DNA of 64,000 bases from Cyanobacteria bacterium SZAS-4 (lineage in GTDB: Bacteria > Cyanobacteriota > Vampirovibrionia > Obscuribacterales > Obscuribacteraceae). Location: assembly GCA_018266255.1 (NCBI GenBank), contig JAFEAT010000015.1, positions 201,901 to 265,900 of the forward strand, given 5' to 3'. The notes below the pieces were generated by a model that worked only from the letters and a program-made list of their open reading frames with translations, had not been told where the DNA came from and made no database searches. A program made the position numbers and the translations under genes. Shown here in pieces: positions 1 through 8,840 of this stretch (position 1 is the stretch's first letter; each line of letters starts with the position of its first letter).

Positions 1-2211
1 GTCAACCATGAGTGGCTTAACTTCACCGAACTCTGGGTCACCGGCTGGAGCCAGGTAGACGAGAGCGTGATGTTTTTCCATACGCTTGATTGAGTCTGTA
101 TCGACTCGGGCGACAACTTGTTGTGAGTGAATTCTGTTCCAACTGGTCGGGAAGATACCGAATCCTGTCGCCATGTAGTGGTCCGAAATACCAGGAACGA
201 CTACGGCGTGTTTGCCGATTTCTTGCGAGAAGAATGCCGCCGTGGTTTCGTCTGCGTTGTGCAAGCAGACACGAACCGCACTGTTGGAGAAGATCGTTTT
301 GATTTCCGAACCGCCTGCGCCACTTCCCGCTGCGTCTTTGGTGCTGCCACCGCCGCCGCTGATCTGCGAGATGTTCTGCAAGATAACCGTCAATCCGCCG
401 TTGGCACCACGAACGATGGCTGACAATCTGCCTGCCAGGTCGATGTTCAATGTTTGATATTCGTCAAAGAACGCAAACAATGGAAGAACCGACTTTGTAC
501 CGTATCTGGTGTGCAACGCTTGTTGCAGTTGATAGACGAAGCATGCAGCCAACGACTCAGCGTCTGGACCCATCGATGCTGGAGCACCGAAGATGAGCAC
601 TGTTGGATGGTGCATCGAAGCGCGGATGTCTACGTTCGATTGTTCGGTAACGCGCAGAACACCAGGGTTCTTGAACATTCTCAAACGACCGCGAACGCCC
701 TGGATGTTTTTATCCCAGTCAGAGTCAGTACGGATGATCGATGAAAGCATCTGAGTCAATTCGCTCAGTTCGCCAGGATCGATTTCTGGATTATTCTTCA
801 AGCGACGCAACGATTCAACGATGTTACGACGGTTGTTGACGAGACGCATCAAGCCGCGTGGGTTGCATGGAAGTGGTGTCACTTCGGAGGCTTGTCCGTT
901 CTCGTCTTCACCTGAAACCGAGATGGCGCCCCACTTGAGCAACTGAGTCAAACCGAAAATGTAACCGTGGTCACGTTCTGCCCAATGCTGTTCTTCTGGC
1001 GGAAGTGAGTTTACGTCTTGAACGATTGATGAAGCGAATTCAACGGCGCTTAAGTCGAGTGGATTCCAGTGAATCGAATTGCTGTCTAACGGGTTGAAGT
1101 AGAGAGTGTCGAAACCGGCATGCTCAGCTTCAGGCAAGATTGTGTACTTGAAGCCTTCACGCTTTTCGTCCAAGTTAGGATCGTTAGCTTTAGCTTCCAG
1201 AGCGATTACAACGCAAGGCTTGGCGAGCAACGCCTTGATCACAGCTCTCATCAAAGTGGTTTTACCTGAACCAGACGGAGCTACGATGAACATGTTTTTG
1301 TTAGGTAGTCTGCCCATCGGAATCGTGACGGGAAGGTGAGTGCGCGCAAGGAATCCGAATGGAAGAACTGTGCCATCTTGTTCGGTCCATGTGGCGTTAG
1401 GATTGCGCTTGCCGAGACGTCCATGTCTTCTCAAGTTTGGAGGACATAGATATGAACGTTCATAGTCACGTGGATTCATCAAGCCCGATGGTGGGTTGAA
1501 CGTGCGGATTGTCTGCCATGGGAAGAGTCTCTTCTTATGCGCAGCTGCGATGATCAAGGCGAGCAAAACGAGTGTTGGCAGCAAGATTGCAATCGATGTG
1601 GCATCCAAAAATCCGTGGCTGGCACGACCCAATGACTGGGTGTTGACGTGATTTGGATTTCCTTCCATGCGCAAGCTCTTGCCTTGAATGGCTTGACCAG
1701 CGGTCGGGCTGATTCCCACAGTCTGATTGTTGAGCGGGGAAGCACCTGATTGCGCGAGGGGATTTCCAGCTAAAGGATTAGCTGCAGGTGAAGCTGTTGC
1801 CGAAAGCAAATCAGCGCCACCGCCATTAACAGAGCGTGCACCGGCTTGAACTAGAGGATTTGAACCAGGCTGTGGAGGCAATGCTTGTGGAGCAGCCATG
1901 CCAGGATAAGCGCCCAACTGACCGGGCTGAACAGGAGTTGCAGGAGGAGGAGGAACAAGACCACCGCTCTGAGGGTATGCACTCGGTGCGGCTTGAGGAT
2001 AGCCAGGCTGGGCGTAGCTGCCGCCTACGGGCATCGCGTAACCACCGGCTGACTGACCAGCGCTGAATCCCGGAGCCATCGTCGTGCCGCCCATGCTCGA
2101 CTGCATCTGCATGCGTCGGTCATATTCTTTGGCGCTGACGACCTCGTTGGTCTCAGTGTCCTTGTATCGAACGCAAACTCCGCGCTCGTCTAGCTGTGGT
2201 CTCCAACTCAT
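1..2211 (-). CDS. VirD4/TraG-like type IV coupling ATPase (3' end outside window)
   Basis: 737 codons are present from the ATG at 2211 and the frame is still open at base 1. Residues 1-200 are a Pro/Gly/Gln/Ala-rich, probably disordered tail, followed by one hydrophobic segment near 203-222. The ATPase part has a Walker A motif VAPSGSGKT near residue 312 and a Walker B-like strand FAFFDEYQTL near 580. This pairing is typical of VirD4/TraG/TraD coupling proteins, hexameric inner-membrane pumps that deliver substrates to a type IV secretion channel. The family normally has two membrane segments at the extreme N-terminus, so the long tail before a single segment is unusual. GGAG lies 10 bases upstream of the ATG. 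It is the last visible gene of the minus-strand secretion run. Family assignment is secure; the substrate (DNA or protein) is unknown. Confidence 0.85.
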   Translation of the reverse strand, partial: MSWRPQLDERGVCVRYKDTETNEVVSAKEYDRRMQMQSSMGGTTMAPGFSAGQSAGGYAMPVGGSYAQPGYPQAAPSAYPQSGGLVPPPPATPVQPGQLGAYPGMAAPQALPPQPGSNPLVQAGARSVNGGGADLLSATASPAANPLAGNPLAQSGASPLNNQTVGISPTAGQAIQGKSLRMEGNPNHVNTQSLGRASHGFLDATSIAILLPTLVLLALIIAAAHKKRLFPWQTIRTFNPPSGLMNPRDYERSYLCPPNLRRHGRLGKRNPNATWTEQDGTVLPFGFLARTHLPVTIPMGRLPNKNMFIVAPSGSGKTTLMRAVIKALLAKPCVVIALEAKANDPNLDEKREGFKYTILPEAEHAGFDTLYFNPLDSNSIHWNPLDLSAVEFASSIVQDVNSLPPEEQHWAERDHGYIFGLTQLLKWGAISVSGEDENGQASEVTPLPCNPRGLMRLVNNRRNIVESLRRLKNNPEIDPGELSELTQMLSSIIRTDSDWDKNIQGVRGRLRMFKNPGVLRVTEQSNVDIRASMHHPTVLIFGAPASMGPDAESLAACFVYQLQQALHTRYGTKSVLPLFAFFDEYQTLNIDLAGRLSAIVRGANGGLTVILQNISQISGGGGSTKDAAGSGAGGSEIKTIFSNSAVRVCLHNADETTAAFFSQEIGKHAVVVPGISDHYMATGFGIFPTSWNRIHSQQVVARVDTDSIKRMEKHHALVYLAPAGDPEFGEVKPLMVD

Positions 2212-2301
2212 TTGAGTGATGCTCCGATAGAACTACTGCACTTTCCGGTATTGTGCAGAATTTAATATGGCGCGTCTATGGTGGAATGCCCCCATTTGAT
2301 C

Positions 2302-3198
2302 CTAACTTTGAGAGTTGTCAAAGAGATTCGGCAATCTTATCGAAGAAGCCCACAATTTCAGGGTCAACGGACTGTCGCTTGGGCTTGCGGCTGGGGGAAG
2401 AATGGCCATCATTAGCAACGAAACTATAGCTAGCGCAACAATTGCCATAAACATCTGGCGAATGGCGAGCAGATCGTGCCTATTTTCAGGCAAGAAGGGC
2501 TGGAATTCATCTTCGTTTTCGATGGCATCGAGTGCGTCAGAGTTATCCAACTGGTTCACCAATTCAACTGCAATCGCTTCGGCAAGTGCGTCGGCTTGTT
2601 CCGCATCGCGTTGCTCCTTACGCTGTTCAAAGCGCATCACCACCTCGGCAATAGCTCTTCTGTCCAACCGCGTTTTCGCCATAAACTGCCGGCGCGGCGA
2701 GATTTCATCAACTACCGGAGCAGGAATAAAGCAGTCCATGAGAGTCTTCGCCACTTCCACTTTTGCTGGCGCAGGCTCAGGGCATTCTTCCGACTTAGAC
2801 TGGATTGGCTCTGGCTCTGGATTAGGCGTGGACCCAAATTCGGACTGAAGCAGTCGTCGAATCGCTTTTGGGTCCACTGAGCCTGCATCCATCAGGGTCT
2901 TGAGTGGACGCTTACGCATATGCCCCGTCAGGGCTTTTTTTTTAACTTCAGGTGTTGCAATAGCTGGCAAAACGATATCTATCAATGTTTTTGCCAGGTT
3001 GCGCTGACGAGCAGCGGTCGACAATTTTTTCAAATCAACGCTTTCGTTTTCCAGCAGAGTTTTGGCGACTGTTCGCGCTGGCGCCTTCGCGGCAGGGAAC
3101 GACTCGACAGTCGAAACTCCAACATCAATTGAAGTATCAGAGCCTGCGGCCGATGCTGGGATAAATGAGATGTATGGTCGTCCGTAATTCTGGTTCAT
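2302..3198 (-). CDS. Tail-anchored-type protein with repeated KTLxD motif, unknown function
   Basis: 298 residues, no family recognised. The N-terminal two thirds carry five copies of a short motif: AKTLLE (45-50), AKTLID (69-74), LKTLMD (99-104), AKTLMD (150-155) and AKTRLD (174-179), separated by 18-46 variable residues, some Pro/Glu-rich. A charged helical stretch (about 185-240) is followed by one hydrophobic segment (about 247-268) and a 30-residue tail. The arrangement suggests a cytoplasmic repeat region anchored near the C-terminus. The gene lies between the TraE/VirB8-like and VirD4-like genes, so a role in the secretion system is inferred from position only. GGAG stands 7 bases before the ATG. 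A run of nine A on the coding strand (2935-2943) could permit slippage. Confidence 0.75.
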   Translation of the reverse strand: MNQNYGRPYISFIPASAAGSDTSIDVGVSTVESFPAAKAPARTVAKTLLENESVDLKKLSTAARQRNLAKTLIDIVLPAIATPEVKKKALTGHMRKRPLKTLMDAGSVDPKAIRRLLQSEFGSTPNPEPEPIQSKSEECPEPAPAKVEVAKTLMDCFIPAPVVDEISPRRQFMAKTRLDRRAIAEVVMRFEQRKEQRDAEQADALAEAIAVELVNQLDNSDALDAIENEDEFQPFLPENRHDLLAIRQMFMAIVALAIVSLLMMAILPPAASPSDSPLTLKLWASSIRLPNLFDNSQS

Positions 3199-3316
3199 TG
3201 TTCAACTCCATGGGCTGTGCATTGGGAAGGAATTGGGGAGGTGTTATGCACTGCCAGTACTTCTACTTTAGAAAGGAGTTGTATCAATCGTGTTTACATC
3301 GAAACGCCTTGCGGAT

Positions 3317-3342
3317 GAGCTTGCCTAGCGGCTTTCAAGCTC
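3317..3342 (-). promoter_or_regulatory. Intercistronic hairpin in the 267-bp gap before the KTLxD gene
   Basis: GAGCTTG (3317-3323) is complementary to CAAGCTC (3336-3342), with a short inner CC/GG pairing. No T run follows on the minus strand, so it looks more like an RNA processing or stability element than a terminator. Function is inferred. Confidence 0.35.
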
Positions 3343-3465
3343 GCAAAAGCACATCCTGTTACGTTTTTACGCACAGAGCGGTAAGAGTTGAGGCAGAATT
3401 CAGACGCAGCCCAAAACAAAAACTACTTACTTTTCAAAAAAAATGCACTGATACCCGTGTCGAAG

Positions 3466-4128
3466 TTAGCGAGCCGCCACGCCTTCGGCACTGTCATGTA
3501 TTCCTGCAATACGCAGACCATCAGCCAATTTGCGCACAAGATATTCCATCTTTACGGGTCTGGCTCGTGCAGGTTTTCCTGCAACTTGCAAAATCTGTTC
3601 GCCTTCTACATAGATCACAACCGAGCCGTCAGGCTGATTCTGACCAGCAGAAACTTTTTTGGCAGTGAACGAACTCTGCAGTCCCGATTCTTGAATTTGC
3701 TTGGCAATATCAGGAGTCCAAATGTTCTGACGATATTGATCGGCGCATTCAGGTGTCATGTATGCGATCGCCTTATCCTGACTGCCTTGTGCTGTCGCGG
3801 CGCTCAAATCCCAGACAACAGGGAGCCAACTTTCAATAAGGTTGAGAGCCATGTTCGGATCTGTCAGCTCACCCGCGGGCTGCTGGGGCGCTGGGGGCAC
3901 ACCGGCTGCGGTGGCAGTCTGACCGTCCTGCGGTATGTAACCACTCCTTGGACCTCGATACGCACCGGCGTCAGGATCTTTCGTCCACGCAGGCGCCTTA
4001 CGCGCTGCTTTACGCGTGTCTGGCTGAGGCATGACCAACATTGTGAACAGCATGCCGGCCATGAGTCCGGCAAAACCAACCATGATCAATGTGAGCTTGT
4101 ATTTTTCCCCAGCTTGATAGTCGAACAT
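3466..4128 (-). CDS. TraE/VirB8-like T4SS inner-membrane protein
   Basis: 220 residues from the ATG at 4128. That start is chosen because AGG and GGAG lie just upstream and it leaves virB4 clear; the frame stays open to 4299 but would overlap virB4 by about 100 bases. A short cytoplasmic N-terminus is followed by one membrane segment (about residues 13-36), a Pro/Ala/Gln-rich linker, and a C-terminal alpha+beta domain with strands around VVIYVEGEQIL and VKMEYLVRKL. This is the topology of TraE (F-type) and VirB8 proteins, whose periplasmic NTF2-like domain helps assemble the channel. It sits directly downstream of virB4 in the same run. The assignment rests on topology, the C-terminal pattern and context. 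Confidence 0.6.
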   Translation of the reverse strand: MFDYQAGEKYKLTLIMVGFAGLMAGMLFTMLVMPQPDTRKAARKAPAWTKDPDAGAYRGPRSGYIPQDGQTATAAGVPPAPQQPAGELTDPNMALNLIESWLPVVWDLSAATAQGSQDKAIAYMTPECADQYRQNIWTPDIAKQIQESGLQSSFTAKKVSAGQNQPDGSVVIYVEGEQILQVAGKPARARPVKMEYLVRKLADGLRIAGIHDSAEGVAAR

Positions 4129-4201
4129 TACTCCATACCTGACAATTTCTTTTGCAATGTGGGCAATTTCTGCAAACAGCTTCTTCAGCCGAGACACATT
4201 G

Positions 4202-6994
4202 CTAACCGGCTTTGAGAAGATCTGGGCTGAACGTCTCAGGCGTGATTCCTTGCCCGAGCAGATGGCATGCCCATCTTGAGTCACCATTACACAATTCAAT
4301 CATACGCGAACGCATCGGTTGATCCGTGTTCGGCTCAGTCGTTGCGACCCAGTACATGAAGCGCGGTACAACTAATTTGACCACACCTCGCGAAAGTTTG
4401 TGATAGATAAGGAACGCATCAGAATATTCTCTGTTCTTACGTGTCAGGTGACCGATGGCAGACATCTCTTGTGGAGTCAATCCGCAAGCCTCTCTAATTG
4501 CGTCGAAGTTGCTCGGGTCGTTACCCAAGATGATCTTCATCGAGCTGTTTGTGGCAAGATTTCGCGCTCGGTCGTCTTTGAGCAAGTCGCCGAGCTCCTG
4601 CGAGATGCCTATGAAAAATAGACCTAAGTGGCGAGATGTACGCGAGGCGTCTTCGACGAGAGTCTTGCCACCTTCGTAGCGCAAGAGTCTCCACAACTCG
4701 TCTATGCAAAAAACGAATCGTGCTGGTTTACCTTGAGCCATCTTCTCAGCCTTATGCTGAGCGGCTCTACGTAGAACGAAGTCTGACACGAATAAAGTAA
4801 CAACGCCTTCCAATGTTTTGTCGTGGGCTAGGTCTGACGTGTCAAAGACCATGAGCTGGGCGTCCATCGGAATCGATGTCGGACCGTCGAACAGCTTACC
4901 GAAGATTGCACCCTTGCAGTACAAACTCAATCTGTTAGCCAGATCTTCGCAGGTCTCCGCGCGTTTGCCAGAGCTGGTCATCTGCTCGTTCTTGAGCCAT
5001 GCCACCAGATCTGACTCATATGGGATGCGACCTTGCGCAGCGCAAGATTTGTAAATCGCTTGAATGCCTTGCATGAGAATCGGCTTCTCATCCTTGCTCA
5101 TCGACTGCTCGCCACGCTCTCCCAACATAACCGAATGGAAGTTGAGAATTTTGATGATGTGCGATTCAGGCGGATTGGCCGAATCGATCGGCTTACCATC
5201 ATATGTCGATAGCGGCAGATCGTAGAGGTTGATACATACCGAACCATCAGGACCTAAGCGGATGTATGCGGTGTCGTCATACACGTCAGTGAGCATGCGA
5301 TAACTGCCGGAACGGTCAATTATCACGGTCTTGGCGCCAGCCAGAGTTTTCATTTGAATCAATTGTTGGGCAACCATGGATTTACCTTCCCCTGGTTGAC
5401 CGAAGACGATGCATAAGGCGTTCGGTAATTTTTCATCATGCGCGTTCAAGAAAACCGGCTCCAGAGTCTCTTTCGAGAAACCCAGCCAGTCTCCTGTTTC
5501 TGACCCTAATTTTGCGTGCACAAATGGGAATGAGTTTCGCACTGTCGGTGTTCTAACAGCTTTGCCACGACGGGTGGTATCAAGTCCCAAACCGGGCAAA
5601 CTGCCGACGAACAAATTCTTCTGCTCGTGATAGCCAACAATGAAGCGGGCACCACGGCATTGTGGTGCTGCTGAACGAACATATTCTGTGGCGCGATTCA
5701 ACTCCTCTAGCGACTCACCGTTGAGGGTGAAATAAACCGCGTAGTTGAAAACTTCCATGTTAGACGTATACAGTTCCGAGCCGATGTTAGCTGCTTCTTG
5801 CGCCTTTTCAGCTTCTTCCTGGTTGGGAGCAGAGCGCGGTCCCATGATGCCTTGATATGTGTTGGCATGCGATTGCGCTTGCTTGCGTTGCATTCTCTTG
5901 CGGAACAAATCTTTGTCTAACTTGTGCGCAAAAATGTTCATGCGCCACTCGCAATTCAAGCGCAGCAGCGGTTGCAACCATAGTGGTCCGGTTCGCTCAG
6001 GGAGCCGGTTCATATAGAGGGTGCGAATGAATTTCGCCTTCTCCTCTTTGTTTTCATCCAGTTCAGATATGTCAGATATTTGCACATAGTCAGGATGACT
6101 AAAATCGTAACGAGACTCAGTCAACTGTTGACGAATCGTGGCTGGCTCCATATCAGGAAAAACGCGGCGCAGACTGGCAGGAATCGATTCCTGCTTCGGA
6201 CGCTGTGGAACCGGCAAAGTCTCGACAGGTTCCGCTCCAGTCTTTGGATTCAATTCGGTGTAGAGCATACGGAAATATTCGACAGCGCTGATCGGGCGAC
6301 CAGACATGCCACAGTTTCCGAGCTGCCCAACATAACCTTGAGCGCGTTGGATTAGCGTTGTGACGTTCTTGAGGTGCCCACCGACTGTCTGTCGCGAGGC
6401 CTGGTTTGTGAATACATCAAGTACGTTGCCGACAGCGCGGTCGATCCAACTTTGCTTCTGGGGCTTTTCTTTGGGAGGGCGATAACAGAAGGTGACATAG
6501 AACTTGAGTTCAGGGATGAAGTTCTTGGAGAGAAGAAATGCTGCATCGTTTTCAACAACTTTTGCGACGTATTTGAGAAACTCATCATTATCAACGACCT
6601 CAACGGGGTGACGCTCGAAATACTCCCTTTTGCTTATGTTGTGACAAACGATTGTCAGTTGAACAGAGGTGTCAATGCCATTCAAGAAGCCGGTGAAGTG
6701 GTTCATCAAAGAGACCAACCGAACTTCATCGAATCCACTTACATGCACACCGTCCATTTCAAAACAGCAACGATAACTTCCGTCTTTCAAAACAACTACG
6801 CCGAGTCCAGATTGGTCATCTTGGAACAAATCCCACAGGGGAATGAGTCCAGGAGCCGATGGATTTGGTCTTGGCACCGATAGCGGTGGCAACTTCGAAA
6901 GAGCCTCAGCCGAGTATGGCTCTTGTTTTTGTTTCTTGAGAAGATTAAGTATGCTGCTTGGCTTACGTAAGCTTTCAGAGATGGAGGAAACCAT
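4202..6994 (-). CDS. virB4: VirB4/TraC-family T4SS ATPase
   Basis: 930 residues. VirB4/TraC ATPases are the universal energy source of type IV secretion and sit on the cytoplasmic face of the inner membrane. The C-terminal half shows a Walker A motif FGQPGEGKS (near residue 531) and a Walker B strand VFCIDELWRLL (near 765), followed by the SQELGDLL and KIILGN segments usual in this family. The N-terminal half has the CagE/TrbE/VirB-type pattern. The length is slightly above the usual 800-900. Only 8 bases separate it from the TraL/VirB3-like gene upstream, so the two are probably co-translated, a common virB3-virB4 pairing. No defect is seen in the motifs. Confidence 0.93.
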   Translation of the reverse strand: MVSSISESLRKPSSILNLLKKQKQEPYSAEALSKLPPLSVPRPNPSAPGLIPLWDLFQDDQSGLGVVVLKDGSYRCCFEMDGVHVSGFDEVRLVSLMNHFTGFLNGIDTSVQLTIVCHNISKREYFERHPVEVVDNDEFLKYVAKVVENDAAFLLSKNFIPELKFYVTFCYRPPKEKPQKQSWIDRAVGNVLDVFTNQASRQTVGGHLKNVTTLIQRAQGYVGQLGNCGMSGRPISAVEYFRMLYTELNPKTGAEPVETLPVPQRPKQESIPASLRRVFPDMEPATIRQQLTESRYDFSHPDYVQISDISELDENKEEKAKFIRTLYMNRLPERTGPLWLQPLLRLNCEWRMNIFAHKLDKDLFRKRMQRKQAQSHANTYQGIMGPRSAPNQEEAEKAQEAANIGSELYTSNMEVFNYAVYFTLNGESLEELNRATEYVRSAAPQCRGARFIVGYHEQKNLFVGSLPGLGLDTTRRGKAVRTPTVRNSFPFVHAKLGSETGDWLGFSKETLEPVFLNAHDEKLPNALCIVFGQPGEGKSMVAQQLIQMKTLAGAKTVIIDRSGSYRMLTDVYDDTAYIRLGPDGSVCINLYDLPLSTYDGKPIDSANPPESHIIKILNFHSVMLGERGEQSMSKDEKPILMQGIQAIYKSCAAQGRIPYESDLVAWLKNEQMTSSGKRAETCEDLANRLSLYCKGAIFGKLFDGPTSIPMDAQLMVFDTSDLAHDKTLEGVVTLFVSDFVLRRAAQHKAEKMAQGKPARFVFCIDELWRLLRYEGGKTLVEDASRTSRHLGLFFIGISQELGDLLKDDRARNLATNSSMKIILGNDPSNFDAIREACGLTPQEMSAIGHLTRKNREYSDAFLIYHKLSRGVVKLVVPRFMYWVATTEPNTDQPMRSRMIELCNGDSRWACHLLGQGITPETFSPDLLKAG

Positions 6995-7002
6995 GGTGGT
7001 GA

Positions 7003-7341
7003 TTACTCACTAAAATCGGGGAGTTGTTCATCGAGCAGGAACCTTACCGGATTAGGGTCGGGTCCCGGAATCAGAACTTGAGAGGTCATATAGAAGTTAA
7101 GCAGATTTTCCCAGTAACCGGTTGAGTGATTTAAGGTTACCAACGAATAAACGGGACCACAAAGACCGATGAAGATACAGATGTCTAGTCGTAAATCATG
7201 GCCGAAGAATGGGGTTTCGTTCATCCAAGAATAAATCTGTGTAGACGCGATCAAGCTGATCAAAATGGCAATGAGTTGATCAAAGCGCATTCCAAAGAGC
7301 TTTGGCGAGTCTTCTAGATTTAGGGGTGTGATATCTTCCAT
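7003..7341 (-). CDS. Small TraL/VirB3-like membrane protein
   Basis: 112 residues with two close hydrophobic segments (about 24-41 and 50-69), then a soluble C-terminus. Size, two-segment topology and position immediately before virB4 match TraL and VirB3, small proteins that join the inner-membrane part of the channel and interact with VirB4. Sequence identity to known members cannot be judged by eye, so the call depends mainly on context. It lies 47 bases downstream of the DUF2225-like gene and appears to belong to the same transcript. Confidence 0.55.
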   Translation of the reverse strand: MEDITPLNLEDSPKLFGMRFDQLIAILISLIASTQIYSWMNETPFFGHDLRLDICIFIGLCGPVYSLVTLNHSTGYWENLLNFYMTSQVLIPGPDPNPVRFLLDEQLPDFSE

Positions 7342-7388
7342 TGACTTGATTTATTTGATTGTTCTATTTGATTATGCGGGCAATTGAA

Positions 7389-8291
7389 CTATGCGGACAG
7401 TATTTGCGGGATGTTGATGTAGCCTTGTTCGTACTGTTGATTCTGTTGGACTCCGTTTAGTCTGTTTCCTGGACTGGGATAACCTTGTTGGGCTGGGTTT
7501 CCTTGGGCTGGGTTGCTTTGAGCTTGTGGAGGGGCCTGCCGGGCAGGCTGCGGAGGAATTTCGTATTTCGTATAAGTCGGTTGTTGAACCGGCTTAGGCA
7601 AGAAGATTTCTTCCACCAGATGCGGTGGCAATGTGACAGCCTGAGCCTGGTGAGCCGCTGCCATCTGCTTCTGGTGGTCAACCAGCTGCTTTGGCAATAA
7701 CGACCGACGGTCAACCATGTTCAGATACGCGAGCGACGTATCGAAGTCGCCTAACTGTCTCAAGATTTCGCCCATGATGTACATGTAGCGGTTGCGATTG
7801 CCTGTCCACTCTTCATCACGGAGAGCTTCATCGAGCTCTTGAGCAGCCAACGTCAGCCAGCGAGTGTTATCAGCATAATATTCTTCAGTGTTGAGAGTGC
7901 CAGCCACAGTGTGCTGTTCACGCGAGCACCAGGCACCATTTAGCGCCAGGGTGGAGCGGTCTAAGGCGTGCGAACCGTTCTTGCGACCGGTCAAAACAGC
8001 GTGGGCAAACTTTTTGGAGAGCTCGACATCTGGCGTATCTGGCACCAGGTCAGGAATGATGTAGTGCGAAGCGAAAGCGCTAAACCACCAGGCGTAAATG
8101 CAATTCGGACAAATGGCAACGAATGATGCGCGGATGATTGGGTCAGGAAGCACTCGGTGCAGGTCAGCTTCGACTTTGCTATCGCGGGTCATATTGGGCA
8201 TGCGCGCAATGTTCGGGGTGGCGAACACAGTGTTGCACTCGGGGCAAATGACCGACTCTGGGCGTAAGGCAAAATTTTCAATAACAAGCAT
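7389..8291 (-). CDS. DUF2225-like zinc-site protein
   Basis: 300 residues. Two CxxC pairs, C16/C19 (CPEC) and C61/C64 (CPNC), frame a DUF2225-like N-terminal module and probably bind one zinc. The middle (about 100-215) is helical and TPR-like. The C-terminal 70 residues are rich in Pro, Gln and Asn and probably disordered. DUF2225 proteins have no established function. This is the first minus-strand secretion gene below the accessory block, with a 549-base leader region upstream that could hold its promoter. Whether it takes part in secretion is inference from position. Confidence 0.65.
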   Translation of the reverse strand: MLVIENFALRPESVICPECNTVFATPNIARMPNMTRDSKVEADLHRVLPDPIIRASFVAICPNCIYAWWFSAFASHYIIPDLVPDTPDVELSKKFAHAVLTGRKNGSHALDRSTLALNGAWCSREQHTVAGTLNTEEYYADNTRWLTLAAQELDEALRDEEWTGNRNRYMYIMGEILRQLGDFDTSLAYLNMVDRRSLLPKQLVDHQKQMAAAHQAQAVTLPPHLVEEIFLPKPVQQPTYTKYEIPPQPARQAPPQAQSNPAQGNPAQQGYPSPGNRLNGVQQNQQYEQGYINIPQILSA

Positions 8292-8840
8292 GGTTAATAC
8301 TTCTCGACAGCAATCCGATGCCTATAGATTAGGCGTATATCACGGGCGGGTAAACCGGGGAAAGTCCCATGATCGACCGGATTTTATCTTCCAGCATGGG
8401 GGAAATACGGCAACCTGTAACGGTCGTCGTTACCGATGACTGCACAAGCTTCTTGTTAGTAAATTGGGATTCCATATTTTAGAAACGATCTCTTCCAAAT
8501 CACCCTGTTATGGCGATGAGCAATTTTGATCCATATATGTAATCAGTTTACCCGCAGAATCGAATCTGTGGGAGTGGAGCGTCTTATAAGATTTCATATT
8601 AATTCAAAGCCGGGCAACATTGCCCACTGAACAGAAAGACCTACATAAGAAGTGCGTGTTGATGACTGGCGTCCTTACAAAATTGTGCTTAATTTGATTC
8701 ATTTCAGCGGACTACGGTGTAACCCAGACCTACAGCACATTTTTCTGCCAAGTCCAAATTCACGATTTGAACAACGGTTCGAGGAAATCCCATCGTGATC
8801 AGCTGCTTTCAGCTAGTTCAATCCTGGTTACGCACGTCGG
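8292..8840. other. 549-bp intergenic region with hairpin potential
   Basis: No convincing gene is seen. GTAACG (8417-8422) and CGTTAC (8428-8433) form a perfect 6-bp hairpin with a 5-base loop, and CCCATG/CATGGG near 8377-8400 can also pair. The region is the leader of the downstream half of the secretion run on the minus strand, so a promoter or structured 5' UTR is plausible. No recognised riboswitch core is present. Confidence 0.4.

Noticed and set aside
2315..2848. Ser-rich plus-strand frame opposite the KTLxD gene
   Set aside because: Shadow of the minus-strand gene; no start signal.
3388..4215. 275-codon plus-strand frame opposite the TraE/VirB8-like gene
   Set aside because: It is antisense to a gene with better start signal, topology and operon context.
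8331..8400. Resemblance to a GEMM cyclic-di-GMP riboswitch (CACGGGCGGGTAAACC, GGGGAAAGTCCC)
   Set aside because: The conserved second half (GCAAAGCC) is absent and the nearest plus-strand gene is 1.5 kb away behind a minus-strand gene.
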